DNA of 64,000 bases from Desulfosoma caldarium (GCF_003751385.1 NZ_RJVA01000013.1:248001-312000), one strand, 5' to 3'. Positions 53,293-62,956 are shown, counted from the first letter of the stretch. Notes: generated by a model from the letters alone, not told the origin. Program-made: numbers and translations.

Positions 53293-54615
53293 ATGCGAAA
53301 AGGGAGCAGAAAAGCGAAGTTGGTCATCATGACCGTGTGTGTGGCCTTGGCGGGATGGATGGCGTTGAGGGCCATGGCGACGGGGGCTGAAAAGGGTGTC
53401 TACGAGCAGTTGAGGCTCTTTAGCGATGTCCTGAACCTGGTGCAAGATCATTACGTGGAAGAGGTGGATTCCCAGAAGCTCATCTACGGGGCCATCAGCG
53501 GCATGTTGCGGGAACTGGACCCGCACTCGTCCTTTCTGCGGCCGGAAGACTACAAGGAGTTGGAAATTGAAACCAAGGGCAAGTTCGGCGGCATTGGCAT
53601 TGAGATCACCATTCGCAACGGCGTGCTGACGGTGGTGGCGCCCTTGGAAGGCACACCGGCAGACAAGGCCGGCATTCAGGCCAACGATCAGATCATCAGG
53701 ATCGATGGCGCACCCACCCAGGAAATGAGCCTCATGGAAGCCGTGCAAAAGATGCGGGGCCCCAAGGGCACTAAGGTCAAGCTCACCATCATGCGCGAAG
53801 GCCAGCGCAAGCCTCTGGAATTTGAGCTGACCCGGGATATCATTTCGGTCCAGAGTGTTCGAACCCGGTATCTGGAAAAGGGTTATGGGTATGTGCGCAT
53901 TTCCAGTTTTCAGAGTGGCACAGGGCGGGATTTGCGCAAGGTGTTAGAGAAGCTGGAAACGGAAGAAAAACCGTTGCAGGGTTTGATTCTGGACCTGCGC
54001 AACAATCCTGGAGGCCTGCTGGATCAGGCCGTGGCCGTGGCGGATGAGTTCCTGGACTCGGGCCTCATCGTCTACACCGGCGGTCGTCGTGAAAATCAGC
54101 AAATGCGTTTCGAAGCCACGAAGAACGCCGTGCCTCACGCCTATCCCATCGTGGTTTTGGTGAACGGAGGTAGCGCCAGTGCATCGGAGATTGTTGCGGG
54201 AGCGCTTCAGGACCATCGCCGGGCGGTCGTGATGGGTGAGCCCACCTTTGGCAAAGGTTCCGTGCAGACCGTGATTCCTTTGAATGATGGATCGGCGGTG
54301 CGGCTCACCACGGCGCTGTATTACACGCCCAGCGGACGATCCATTCAGGCCAAGGGTATCACCCCGGACATCGTGGTCAAGCGGGTGGTGCCTAATCCGG
54401 AAAATGGCAACGAAGAGGTGACGCGACGGCTTCGCGAAAAGGATTTGCCTCGCCACATGGAGGCGCCTTCTGAAGGTTCCGAAGAGCAAGACAAGAGCGC
54501 ACCGGAAATGCAGTCGACGGAAACGGAAAAATGGCTGGAGGCGGACAATCAGGTGCGCCATGCCTTGGAGTTGCTAAAAAGTTACCGCATCATGGCCGAG
54601 ACGCGGTACAAGTAG
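53293..54615 (+). CDS. ctpA: S41-family carboxyl-terminal processing protease
   Basis: A 440-residue periplasmic protease. A membrane or signal segment (residues about 8-28) is followed by a C-terminal-protease leader region, a PDZ domain (FGGIGIEITIRNGVLTVVAPLEGTPADKAG), and the S41 catalytic core. The catalytic Ser lies in NGGSASASEIVAGAL and the Lys in TFGKGSVQTVIPL. It trims exported proteins from their C-terminus. The start at 53293 has AAGGA upstream. It heads an operon with a deacetylase gene and a DUF1573 gene. Confidence 0.93.
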   Translation: MRKGSRKAKLVIMTVCVALAGWMALRAMATGAEKGVYEQLRLFSDVLNLVQDHYVEEVDSQKLIYGAISGMLRELDPHSSFLRPEDYKELEIETKGKFGGIGIEITIRNGVLTVVAPLEGTPADKAGIQANDQIIRIDGAPTQEMSLMEAVQKMRGPKGTKVKLTIMREGQRKPLEFELTRDIISVQSVRTRYLEKGYGYVRISSFQSGTGRDLRKVLEKLETEEKPLQGLILDLRNNPGGLLDQAVAVADEFLDSGLIVYTGGRRENQQMRFEATKNAVPHAYPIVVLVNGGSASASEIVAGALQDHRRAVVMGEPTFGKGSVQTVIPLNDGSAVRLTTALYYTPSGRSIQAKGITPDIVVKRVVPNPENGNEEVTRRLREKDLPRHMEAPSEGSEEQDKSAPEMQSTETEKWLEADNQVRHALELLKSYRIMAETRYK

Positions 54616-54636
54616 CGTCAAAGGATCGGCATTCGA

Positions 54637-55782
54637 ATGGCCTCAGCCCAAGGTAAGCGGCGATCGACACTGAAGAATCGCACGAGAAGCGGGTCGGGTC
54701 AAAGGCCGCGCACGGGCGCCTCTGCCGTCGGCTCTTCGGCTCGAAAGCCCGCTAGGGAAAGCGTCTTTGTTCCCCTGCTGACCGTGTGGATCGTGGCGTT
54801 GTTTCTTTTGGTGACCCTTATCCTGTGGGCCAAGGGCAATCCTTTTTACCGGTCCGACCGAAGTGGCAAGGAAACGCGAACGGCTGCGGTCTCCCTTCCT
54901 TCTTCCCAGGCGCCGGCTTTGCAAAAAAAAAAGCCTACAGTGTTGAATCGGCCTTCGAAAGAAGACAGATCAAAGCCCACTGGATTCCATGAGGGGGCGA
55001 AGGACGCCCCCGCGGTGGCGTCGGTGCCCAAAACTCCCCCCGGCCCTTTGTTACCTTCCCCTGTTCCGAAAAAGCCTGCCGTGGGCCGCGTCGCTTTGGT
55101 CATAGACGATTTCGGCCAAGATCTGGCCATGGCGCGAAAATTCATCAACCTCGCGGTGCCCGTGACATTTTCTGTTCTGCCCCATTTGCCACACACGCGT
55201 GAAGTGGCGGCTTTGGCGGCGGCCCATGGGCACGAGGTTTTACTGCATATGCCCATGGAACCTTATGGGTATCCAAAGATCAATCCAGGTCAAGGCACCC
55301 TGCTGGTGGCCATGACGCCGCAGCAAATAGTGACCGAAATCGACAAGGCTCTAAGGGAAAATCCCTACGCCCGCGGCATCAACAATCACATGGGGTCCAG
55401 GTTCACCGAGGACCCCGAGGCCATGAGGGTTGTGCTGCAGCATCTGAAATCAAAGGATTTTTACTTTCTGGACAGCTATACCAGTGGGCAGAGTGCGGCC
55501 CTGTCGGTGGCGCGGGAACTGGGCATGGCCTGTGCCCGGCGGGATATTTTTTTGGATCATGAACCGACTGAAGAGTTTGTGCGCCGGCAGGTGCTCAAAG
55601 TCATCCGACGCGCCAAGCTGCAAGGGCAGGCCGTGGCCATCGGCCATCCTCATGCCGTCACCTTAAAGGTATTGCAGCAGGAAGCGGACACCTTTGCCAA
55701 GGAAGGCCTCGAGGTGGTGCCGTTAAAAAAGCTTCTGGAAGAACCTTCCAGAGAGAACGGCGCCGAGTCGGGAGTGTCTTGA
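54637..55782 (+). CDS. Divergent polysaccharide deacetylase family protein
   Basis: A 381-residue exported or membrane-anchored protein. A basic N-terminus and one membrane helix (VFVPLLTVWIVALFLLVTLILW, about 45-66) precede a Pro-rich linker, then a YibQ-type NodB-like domain. LVIDDFGQDLAMARKFINL has the conserved Asp pair, LHMPMEPYGYPKINPGQGTL is diagnostic, and GINNHMGSRFTED carries metal-binding His. The substrate is unknown. It follows ctpA by 21 bp, and its stop overlaps a possible TTG start of the next gene. Confidence 0.88.
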   Translation: MASAQGKRRSTLKNRTRSGSGQRPRTGASAVGSSARKPARESVFVPLLTVWIVALFLLVTLILWAKGNPFYRSDRSGKETRTAAVSLPSSQAPALQKKKPTVLNRPSKEDRSKPTGFHEGAKDAPAVASVPKTPPGPLLPSPVPKKPAVGRVALVIDDFGQDLAMARKFINLAVPVTFSVLPHLPHTREVAALAAAHGHEVLLHMPMEPYGYPKINPGQGTLLVAMTPQQIVTEIDKALRENPYARGINNHMGSRFTEDPEAMRVVLQHLKSKDFYFLDSYTSGQSAALSVARELGMACARRDIFLDHEPTEEFVRRQVLKVIRRAKLQGQAVAIGHPHAVTLKVLQQEADTFAKEGLEVVPLKKLLEEPSRENGAESGVS

Positions 55783-55796
55783 GCGGAATACAAACC

Positions 55797-56852
55797 ATGA
55801 AACCGCAAGGCTGGGGGTCGCACCTTTTTTCAGCAGGGAACTTCGGTGGGGTTCTGGTTGCCGTGTTCGTGGTGTTAAAAGCAGCCACTGTCATAGCCGC
55901 TTCCGGTCCTTTGGCGGCGGACACGGCTAAGGAGCAGAATGCTCCTCGCATCGCTATTGAAAATCCAACCGTGGATGCCGGCGATGTGATGGAAAACGGC
56001 GTTGTTTCCCACGATTTTGTGGTGCGCAACGTTGGTTCGGCCCCCCTGTCCATCCAACAGGTTCGTCCGGGCTGAGGCTGCAGCGTGGCCCGTTTCGACC
56101 GGCTCATCCCTCCAGGCGGAGAGGGAAAAATCACATTAATGATCAACCTTACAGGACATCGGGGAAAAGTTACCAAGAGTGCCACCGTGTACTGCAATGA
56201 TCCCCAAAACCCAAGGGTGGCTCTTGCCCTGAGTGTTAAGGTGGTTCCTTTCATTGATGTGCGGCCCTGGGATACGGTGGTCTTTCGAGGGTCGGCGGCG
56301 CAGATCAAGCCACAGGAAGTGGAACTGGAGAGTTCCAAGGTGCCGATGCAGATTGTGCGCGTGGAAAACGGCTTGGAAAAGGAAGTGCGCACTCGTGTGG
56401 AAACCCTGGCTAATGGCAAGCGGTACCGCGTGGTTCTCGAAAATCTGGCCGAACAGGGCAGTTACTCTGGCTACGTGCGTGTGATCACCGATCATCCGCA
56501 AAAACCCGAGGTGCTTCTTTCGGTACGAGGCATGGTGGAGGGCCCCATTGGGATTCGCCCCACAAGCCTATTGGTGGGAAAAATCAAAGGCAACCCTGAA
56601 ATCCGCGTGGGCCGTGTGCTGGTGGTGCACCATGGCGGCGCGGCTTTTCGCATCACCAGGCTGGATTACGACGCGCAACTTTTGGAGGTGACGGCGAAAC
56701 CTCAGGAAGGCCTGACCGGGTATGTGTTGGACGTGGCGGCCAAGCTGGACACCGTTGCGCTGGGGACACAAAAGCGCACGCCCTTAAAGATCGAGACGGA
56801 CATTCGCCCCGAAGACCGGCTTGAGGTGCAGATTTTTGTGGTGCATCAGTAA
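55797..56852 (+). CDS. DUF1573 protein with in-frame TGA; probable selenoprotein
   Basis: Read through the TGA at 56073-56075 this is a 351-residue exported protein. A hydrophobic segment (about residues 20-45) is followed by a DUF1573 Ig-like domain, FVVRNVGSAPLSIQQVRPG, then the TGA, then GCSVARFDRLIPPGGEGKITL. DUF1573 proteins have CGC here, so the TGA sits exactly at the first Cys and would give Sec93-Gly94-Cys95. The frame is open for another 258 codons, and three Ig-like parts continue without a shift. A plain nonsense mutation is the alternative. A bacterial SECIS hairpin should start just after the TGA; only short pairings (GGCU with GGCC) are evident by eye. The gene lies 14 bp after the deacetylase gene. 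The start at ATG 55797 is not backed by a strong RBS. Confidence 0.75.
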
Positions 56853-56942
56853 ATAACTGCCGGCTAGGCTTCCAAGCGCCGGTTCCCGAACGAATTTGCA
56901 AGGTGCCTTACTTGAAAAGCCGCTTGCGGTGCAAAGGGAAAA

Positions 56943-56985
56943 TGATGGAAACGCCTACACTGTAGAAACCTCGGCGTTTCCATCA
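56943..56985. terminator. Long inverted repeat between convergent genes
   Basis: TGATGGAAACGCC (56943-56955) and GGCGTTTCCATCA (56973-56985) are perfect 13-bp arms around a 17-bp loop. The repeat lies between the DUF1573 gene and ahbD, which converge, and ends three bases from the ahbD stop. No T-run is present on either side. It probably ends or stabilises both transcripts. Confidence 0.5.
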
Positions 56986-56987
56986 CA

Positions 56988-58112
56988 CTAGGTTGCGGAT
57001 GAGGCTTTGGGTTCGTAAAGGCAAAGGGGCTCTTCGGCCATGTAGTTCCCGGTGGCTTCATAGGCTCGAGCGCGACATCCGCCGCAGACGCGCACGTATT
57101 CACAGCGGCCGCACTTTCCTTCCAGGGCTTTGAAGTTGCGAAGCTTCTGAAAGACCTCGGAATCTTTCCAGATTTTTGAAAAGCTTTCCTGTCGCACATT
57201 GCCGCAGTTGAGTTCCAGATATCCGCAGGGCTGCACCTGGCCCACGTGGGAGATGAAGCAAAAGCCTGTACCTCCTAGGCAGCCGCGCGTCATGGCGTCT
57301 AGGCCGAAGGTTTGCGTGTCCACGCAGCGGCCTTCCTGGCGAGCCCGCTGTCGAAGAATGCGGTAGTAGTGGGGAGCGCACGTGGCTTTGAGCTGCAGAG
57401 GAACCTTGTCCCGTTGTTCGTAGAACCAGTGCAGCGTTTGTTCGTATTGTTCCGCGTTGATGGCTTGTTCTTCTAAGTTTTTTCCGCGCCCTACGGGCAC
57501 AAGAAGAAAGATGTGATGCGCCACGGCGCCGAGGTTCACGGCCAGTTCCTGAATGCGAGGCAGTTCTTTGAGGTTCAAAGCCGTGATGGTGGTGTTGATT
57601 TGAAAGGGGAGATCCGCTTCCTTGGCGTGGCGAATTCCCTTCAAGGCGCCTTCAAAGGCCCCCGGCACCTGGCGAAAGGCGTCATGGCTGGCCGCATCCG
57701 CTCCATCCAGGCTGATACTGATGCGCTGAATGCCGGCGTCTTTCATGCGCCGAGCCGCCTTCGGGGTCACCAGGGTGCCATTGGGTGCCATGGTCATGCG
57801 CAGACCTCGAGCGCGGCCATGGGCGGCCAAATCAAAGATATCCGGCCTGAGCAGGGGTTCTCCGCCGGTGAGAATGACGATGGGCGAGCCCAACGTGGCG
57901 ATGGTGTCCAGAAGGTGAAGTCCTTCTTCCGTGGTGAGTTCATCGGCATAGGGCTTGTCCATGGCCGCCGCCCGGCAGTGCACACAAGAGAGGTTGCAGC
58001 TACGGGTGACTTCCCAGGCCACCAGGCGCAGAGGCCACGCGTGGCCTTCGGCTCGAGGATGCGTGGCGGCATGGAGTGCGCTGGCGGAGGCAGGAGGCAA
58101 AGAGCGATTCAT
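56988..58112 (-). CDS. ahbD: Heme b synthase AhbD (radical SAM)
   Basis: A 374-residue radical SAM/SPASM enzyme of the siroheme-dependent heme route. It converts Fe-coproporphyrin III to heme b. The radical SAM motif is CNLSCVHC within EVTRSCNLSCVHC, and LTGGEPLLRPD follows. The C-terminal Cys groups CGYLELNCGNV and CGRCEYVRVCGGCRARAY bind the auxiliary cluster. The gene is preceded by hemB and ahbC, which makes the assignment firm. AAAGGA precedes ATG 58112. Confidence 0.9.
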   Translation of the reverse strand: MNRSLPPASASALHAATHPRAEGHAWPLRLVAWEVTRSCNLSCVHCRAAAMDKPYADELTTEEGLHLLDTIATLGSPIVILTGGEPLLRPDIFDLAAHGRARGLRMTMAPNGTLVTPKAARRMKDAGIQRISISLDGADAASHDAFRQVPGAFEGALKGIRHAKEADLPFQINTTITALNLKELPRIQELAVNLGAVAHHIFLLVPVGRGKNLEEQAINAEQYEQTLHWFYEQRDKVPLQLKATCAPHYYRILRQRARQEGRCVDTQTFGLDAMTRGCLGGTGFCFISHVGQVQPCGYLELNCGNVRQESFSKIWKDSEVFQKLRNFKALEGKCGRCEYVRVCGGCRARAYEATGNYMAEEPLCLYEPKASSAT

Positions 58113-58125
58113 GAAAAGTCCTTTC

Positions 58126-59100
58126 TTACGAGGCCAAAAGCCGTGCGGCATCCTTGGCGAAATAGGTGATGATCTGGTCCGCTCCGGCGCGGTGAATGGC
58201 GGTGAGCACTTCCAGCATGGCACGTCGTTCGTCCAGCCAGCCGTTGGCGGCGGCGGCCTTGATCATGGCATATTCTCCGCTCACGTTATAGGCGGCTACG
58301 GGCCAATCGAATTCTTCTTTTACACGACGAATGATGTCGAGATAGGCCAAGGCCGGTTTGACCATAACGATGTCGGCCCCTTCCTCGATGTCCAGTTGGA
58401 TTTCGCGAAGCGCTTCACGGGCGTTGGGCGGATCCATCTGATAGGAGCGCCGGTCGCCGAATTGAGGGGCCGAATCCGCCGCTTCTCGAAAGGGGCCGTA
58501 AAAGGCAGAACAGTACTTGGCCGAATAGGCCATGATGGCCGTGTGGTGAAACCCTTCCTCGTCCAGACTTTCGCGTATGGCACCCACGCGGCCGTCCATC
58601 ATGTCCGAAGGCGCTACCATGTCTGCTCCGGCCTGCGCATGGGAGACGGCGATGCGGGCAAGAACGCCGAGTGTGGGGTCGTTGTCCACCTCCTGACCAT
58701 GCAGCACGCCGCAGTGGCCGTGGCTAGTGTATTCACAAAGGCACACATCCGTGATGACCACCAGGTCTGGACAGGCGTCCTTGATGGTTCGCACCGCTTC
58801 CTGCACCACGCCATGGGAAGCATAGGCTTCAGATCCCGTCTCGTCTTTCTTTTCCGGCAATCCAAACAAAATGACGGCGGGAATGCCCAGCCCCTGGACT
58901 TCTTTGACTTCCTGAACCAGTGTGTCTCGAGACCACTGAAAGACTCCGGGCATGGACGGCACGGCCTGCCGTAGACCTCGGCCGCTTCGCACAAACAGAG
59001 GATAAATGAACAGGTCCGGGCTCAGCCGTGTTTCCCGAACCAAACGTCGCAAATTTTCCATGCGTCTCAGCCGCCTCGGTCGGTATTCCGGAAACCACAT
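58126..59100 (-). CDS. hemB: Porphobilinogen synthase (5-aminolevulinate dehydratase)
   Basis: A 324-residue enzyme that condenses two 5-aminolevulinate molecules. It has [14 protein letters not shown], the Cys-rich zinc site of the metal-dependent class. [18 protein letters not shown] and [12 protein letters not shown] hold the two active-site Lys residues. Length and sequence are normal. It lies between ahbC and ahbD (18 bp and 13 bp gaps). Confidence 0.96.
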   Translation of the reverse strand: MWFPEYRPRRLRRMENLRRLVRETRLSPDLFIYPLFVRSGRGLRQAVPSMPGVFQWSRDTLVQEVKEVQGLGIPAVILFGLPEKKDETGSEAYASHGVVQEAVRTIKDACPDLVVITDVCLCEYTSHGHCGVLHGQEVDNDPTLGVLARIAVSHAQAGADMVAPSDMMDGRVGAIRESLDEEGFHHTAIMAYSAKYCSAFYGPFREAADSAPQFGDRRSYQMDPPNAREALREIQLDIEEGADIVMVKPALAYLDIIRRVKEEFDWPVAAYNVSGEYAMIKAAAANGWLDERRAMLEVLTAIHRAGADQIITYFAKDAARLLAS

Positions 59101-59118
59101 GCGTTCAACCTCCTTGCC

Positions 59119-60309
59119 TCACGCGGATGCCAGGCCGATTTCTTCGTCCGTCAGGTAACAGGCGGGATCAGGAGCCCAAAGATCCCCCGTAGCCGCTTCG
59201 GCGCGCACGCGAAAGTTGCCGCCACACACGGACAGCCATCGGCATCGAGCGCACCGTCCCGTGACATAGTGTTTCTTGTCCTTGAGCCGGGCCATGAGGG
59301 GATTGGACAGATCGGTCCAGATGGAGCTGAAGGGGCGCTGCCGCACATTGCCAAAAGAATAGTGCCTCCAGAACTGGTCCGCATGCACCTCGCCATCCCA
59401 GCTCACACATCCGATGCCGCGGCCGGAATTGTTGCCTTCGTTCATTTCCAGAAGCTTGAGCACATCCGGGGCTCGAGGTGACCCTTCGCGCACCAGGCGC
59501 AGATACACATAGGGACCATCGGCGTGGTTGTCCACCGTGAGCACTTCCTTGGGTTTTGCGCGCCGGTGAAGATCGGCCGTGCGGTCGATGATGAGATCCA
59601 CCGCTCGGCGCGTTTCTTCGTGGGAAAGATCATCTTCCATGAGTTTGGAGCCCCGGCCGGCATAGACCAGATGATAGAAGCAGACTCTAGGAATATCCCG
59701 GGCCTCCAGAAGATCAAAGATGGCGGGAATTTCCGACGCGTTTCGACGATTCATGGTAAATCGCAATCCCACCTTGATACCCGCTTCCTGGCATGCCGCA
59801 ATGCCTTCCAAGGCTTTTTGAAACGCTCCCTTGACCCCTCGAAACCGGTCGTTGACCGATTCCATACCATCCAAGCTGATGCCCACGTAGGAAAGCCCGA
59901 TTTGTTTTAATTCCTCAGCCATGCGGGGTGTGATCAGGGTGCCGTTGGTGGAGATGACAGCGCGCATGCCCTTGTGTACAGCATAAGCCGCCAATTCCAC
60001 GAGATCGGGCCTCATGAGTGGTTCACCGCCCGAAAACAAAACCACAGGGCACCCAAAGGCCGCCAGGTCGTCCAGCAAGAGCTTTCCTTCAACCGTGGTC
60101 AGTTCATCGGGAAAAGACCGGTCCTGGGCGTGAGCGTAGCAGTGAACGCATTTGAGGTTGCACCGGCGGGTCACGTTCCAGACCACGACGGGTTTCTTGT
60201 CCTCAGAAAATTGCAAAAGGTGGGATGGAAGTTCCCCACTGCGGCGACCGTAGCGCAGGGCGTCCGAGGGCTCCACGGTGCCGCAGTAGAGTTTAGAGAT
60301 GCCGATCAT
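59119..60309 (-). CDS. ahbC: Didecarboxysiroheme-processing radical SAM enzyme AhbC
   Basis: A 396-residue radical SAM/SPASM enzyme that converts 12,18-didecarboxysiroheme to Fe-coproporphyrin III in alternative heme synthesis. VTRRCNLKCVHCYAHAQD carries the cluster motif, and LFSGGEPLMRPDLVELAA follows. The opening MIGISKLYCG is typical of AhbC. C-terminal CARCRWLSVCGGN binds auxiliary clusters. Its ATG overlaps the stop of the ClpX-like ATPase gene by four bases (ATGA). Confidence 0.92.
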   Translation of the reverse strand: MIGISKLYCGTVEPSDALRYGRRSGELPSHLLQFSEDKKPVVVWNVTRRCNLKCVHCYAHAQDRSFPDELTTVEGKLLLDDLAAFGCPVVLFSGGEPLMRPDLVELAAYAVHKGMRAVISTNGTLITPRMAEELKQIGLSYVGISLDGMESVNDRFRGVKGAFQKALEGIAACQEAGIKVGLRFTMNRRNASEIPAIFDLLEARDIPRVCFYHLVYAGRGSKLMEDDLSHEETRRAVDLIIDRTADLHRRAKPKEVLTVDNHADGPYVYLRLVREGSPRAPDVLKLLEMNEGNNSGRGIGCVSWDGEVHADQFWRHYSFGNVRQRPFSSIWTDLSNPLMARLKDKKHYVTGRCARCRWLSVCGGNFRVRAEAATGDLWAPDPACYLTDEEIGLASA

Positions 60310-62099
60310 GTACTGGATCCTTTCTGCGATGGCAAGGCCTCAGAGGGCAGAGGGTGCTTGCGATAGGTGTCTCGAATGAGTTCATCCAGGTAGACTTCCG
60401 GATTTTCCACGGCGCCTTTGGGCAAAATGAACTGAATCTGTCCACTCCTCTCGGCCACCAGCCGAAACGCATAATCATAGTCCCGGGAAATGTCCCGGCA
60501 CACGGCCGTGGCCGTCTTGTCCTCCGCCAGAGCCTTGAACATGATGGCCGTGATGGCGTGGTCGTCAAAGTGAATCTTAAAGCCCTGATGTTCGTAAAAT
60601 TCTTCTTCAAAGACTTTGACCTGGTTGTAGAGCGTGATCAGGACGTCGAAGAGTCCTTCGATGGGTTCTCCGGTCTTCACGTGCTGTTCCACAAGCAGTT
60701 CCAGGCGTTCCGGTGTAAAGACAAAGGGGTAGTTGTGCACGTAGTGCTTCTTTTTCTTGAGTACCTGCTGGCGCACGGCCTCTTTTTCCTCGCGGACCAT
60801 GCGTTCGTAGAGTTCCCTTTGCTGCGGCGATTCCGGATCCTTGAGAAGGCTTTCCAGGGTTTCGTGCGGATGCAGCACCAAATCCTTGGTCACCACCAAA
60901 TGGCGAATGGAGGTGGAAGGCAGCCGTTTTTCAAATCCCATGAGCACCCTCTCGATGACACTGACCAGTCCCCGTGCTCCCGTCTTTTCTTCATAGGCCA
61001 TGTGCGCCAGGGTCCACAGGGCCTCGTCCTGAAACTTGAGGTCGATACCGTAGCAGCGAAAATCTTCTTTCTTGGCTTGAATAACCGGACTGTTGGGATT
61101 CTTGAGAATGTGGTAGAGATCTTCCACTTCCAAAGGTTCCAGCACGGCGATGACGGGTATGCGGCCCACAAACTCGCTTTCAAACCCATACTGAATGAGA
61201 TCTTCCGCCTTGACGTGTTGCAAAAATTTGTGGTCATCGACGCGGCTGTGCACCGCCGCCTTGAACCCCACACCCTGTTGCTGCAGGCGCTTTTTGACGA
61301 TCTCGGCCAGACCGTTAAAGGCGCCGCTGACGATAAACAGAATGTCCTTGGTGTTGATCGTCTGTTTGTCGCGTTTACCCGTTCGGCGGTATTGTTCGAT
61401 GGCCTGCATTTGCGAGACGGGATCATGAGGCACGCGCAGATCCACCTCCGTTTCTTCCATGGGTTTTAACAGCGCGCGCTGCACACCCGTTCGCGACACA
61501 TCGGGTCCGACGAGGTGCGACGAGGAGGCGATCTTGTCGATTTCGTCGATGTAGATGATGCCGTACTGGGCCAGTTCCAGATCGTCATCGGCAGCGCGCA
61601 CCAAATCGCGCACCAGATCTTCCACGTCCCCGCCCACATAACCCGTCTCACTGAACTTGGTGGCGTCGCCTTTGACGAAGGGAACGCCGATCTTCTGGGC
61701 AATGAGCTTGATGAGGTAGGTTTTGCCAACGCCGGTGGGGCCCATCAAGATGATGTTGTTCTTGATACGCCCGATGGAGTGGGCGTAGCGTTCACCCCGT
61801 TCCATGCGCCACTTGATGCGATGATAATGGGTGCAGATCTTGGTCGCCAAAATGGCCTTGGCCTGGTCCTGCTTGACCACGTATTGGTCCAGATAGGCTT
61901 CCAACTCCTCTGGTTTTATGTCAAACTGGATCTTACGCACCGAGTCCGAGGGCGACTTCTTGGATTCGGCTCCCTTGGGCTGGGCTACCATTAAAGGGGA
62001 AATGACCCGGACGGGGCGTCCGTATTTTTTAGAAAGGAACTCACTGAGTTCTCTTTCCAACTCTTCCTGATCGGGGAATTTTGGGGACTGATCATTCAT
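60306..62099 (-). CDS. ClpX-like AAA+ ATPase without zinc finger, with C-terminal extension
   Basis: A 597-residue AAA+ protein. The core resembles ClpX: Walker A GPTGVGKT (about 118-125), Walker B IIYIDEIDKI, pore loop GYVGGDVE, and QGVGF at the position of the ClpP-binding IGF loop. The Cys4 zinc-binding N-terminus of ClpX is missing, replaced by a charged stretch. After the usual ClpX end there is an extension of about 150 residues (KKKHYVHNYPFVFTPERL and onward) of unknown role. The start at 62099 has AGGTGG close by. It heads the ahbC-hemB-ahbD operon and is translationally coupled to ahbC, hinting at a link with heme enzymes. Confidence 0.85.
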   Translation of the reverse strand: MNDQSPKFPDQEELERELSEFLSKKYGRPVRVISPLMVAQPKGAESKKSPSDSVRKIQFDIKPEELEAYLDQYVVKQDQAKAILATKICTHYHRIKWRMERGERYAHSIGRIKNNIILMGPTGVGKTYLIKLIAQKIGVPFVKGDATKFSETGYVGGDVEDLVRDLVRAADDDLELAQYGIIYIDEIDKIASSSHLVGPDVSRTGVQRALLKPMEETEVDLRVPHDPVSQMQAIEQYRRTGKRDKQTINTKDILFIVSGAFNGLAEIVKKRLQQQGVGFKAAVHSRVDDHKFLQHVKAEDLIQYGFESEFVGRIPVIAVLEPLEVEDLYHILKNPNSPVIQAKKEDFRCYGIDLKFQDEALWTLAHMAYEEKTGARGLVSVIERVLMGFEKRLPSTSIRHLVVTKDLVLHPHETLESLLKDPESPQQRELYERMVREEKEAVRQQVLKKKKHYVHNYPFVFTPERLELLVEQHVKTGEPIEGLFDVLITLYNQVKVFEEEFYEHQGFKIHFDDHAITAIMFKALAEDKTATAVCRDISRDYDYAFRLVAERSGQIQFILPKGAVENPEVYLDELIRDTYRKHPLPSEALPSQKGSST

Positions 62100-62391
62100 A
62101 GGCCACCTAGCCTTCCGCATTGTCGAGTCGAGCCGTTTCTTGTCACGACACGAACAGATGATAAGCTGCCGTCGTCTCTTTTTCAAGAAACGCTCCGAGT
62201 TCACCCGGGCAAACCGGCCCGAAGCCACCCATTCAGGGCACCAAAACCGCTGCCATGCCTTCCAACGATTCATACCCAATGCGTGGATGCACGGGGTGGC
62301 AAAAATGTTTAATGGGGTGTGCAAAGATGCCGACTATAAAAGTGGTTGGAATGGCACAGGACAAGGCGACCTGGTCACGGAGGAACCTTCG

Positions 62392-62814
62392 ATGGTGAGC
62401 AAGGACAATCTCTTGGAAGAACTTAAGGATTTGGAAGAAACGCTGGAACTAACCGGGGTTTTTGATGAGCAGGCAATGGTGCGCAAAACCTTTCGCGTTC
62501 CCGTCAACGAACAAACACCGGTAACCTTTTTGATCAACGGCGTTCCTTTTCGCGTGGTCAACATTAGTGAAGGTGGTGTTGGGTTTGTTGCGGATTCCGG
62601 CGATGTGGCGGAGGTGGGCCAAGTCCTGGAAGGCCTGGAACTGCACTTCGGAGGTAGGAGCTTTCAGGCCCAGGGTATCGTTCGCCACGTAACCCCGCTC
62701 GAAGATTCCGGGTTTTTGTACGGCCTTTCTTTGGAAATGTGCAGCGAAGACGATCGAGCTTTCATGATGGATTTCGTGCAAAAGCTCCGGGAACGGTTTT
62801 TTGAACAGCACTGA
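62392..62814 (+). CDS. PilZ-domain protein
   Basis: A 140-residue protein with a PilZ-like domain. RKTFRVPV (residues about 31-38) corresponds to the RxxxR motif, and NISEGGVGF (about 58-66) to (D/N)xSxxG, the two c-di-GMP-binding motifs. FLYGLSLE near the end fits the last strand. A c-di-GMP receptor role is likely. The start at 62392 follows GGAGG; the frame is open to 62140 but upstream sequence does not resemble a protein. The 292 bp between this start and the ClpX-like gene should hold both promoters; TATAAA at 62335-62340 is a possible -10. Confidence 0.8.
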   Translation: MVSKDNLLEELKDLEETLELTGVFDEQAMVRKTFRVPVNEQTPVTFLINGVPFRVVNISEGGVGFVADSGDVAEVGQVLEGLELHFGGRSFQAQGIVRHVTPLEDSGFLYGLSLEMCSEDDRAFMMDFVQKLRERFFEQH

Positions 62815-62956
62815 GGCTCAGGGCCGTGAAGCTCCTAAAGGTGCAAACTCTTTGAAGCTTCTATGGTGTACGAACATGGGTGAATCGTTGTGGGGATTCG
62901 AAACGCTGGGGTGTAGAGGAGGAATTTCGGTGGCGCCATCTCGAGATGAGGAACCG

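Noticed and set aside
56073-56075. Calling the DUF1573 gene a pseudogene because of the stop codon
   Set aside because: The stop is TGA exactly at a conserved redox Cys, the frame and domain sequence continue without a shift, and no other damage is seen. Recoding is more likely, though not proven.
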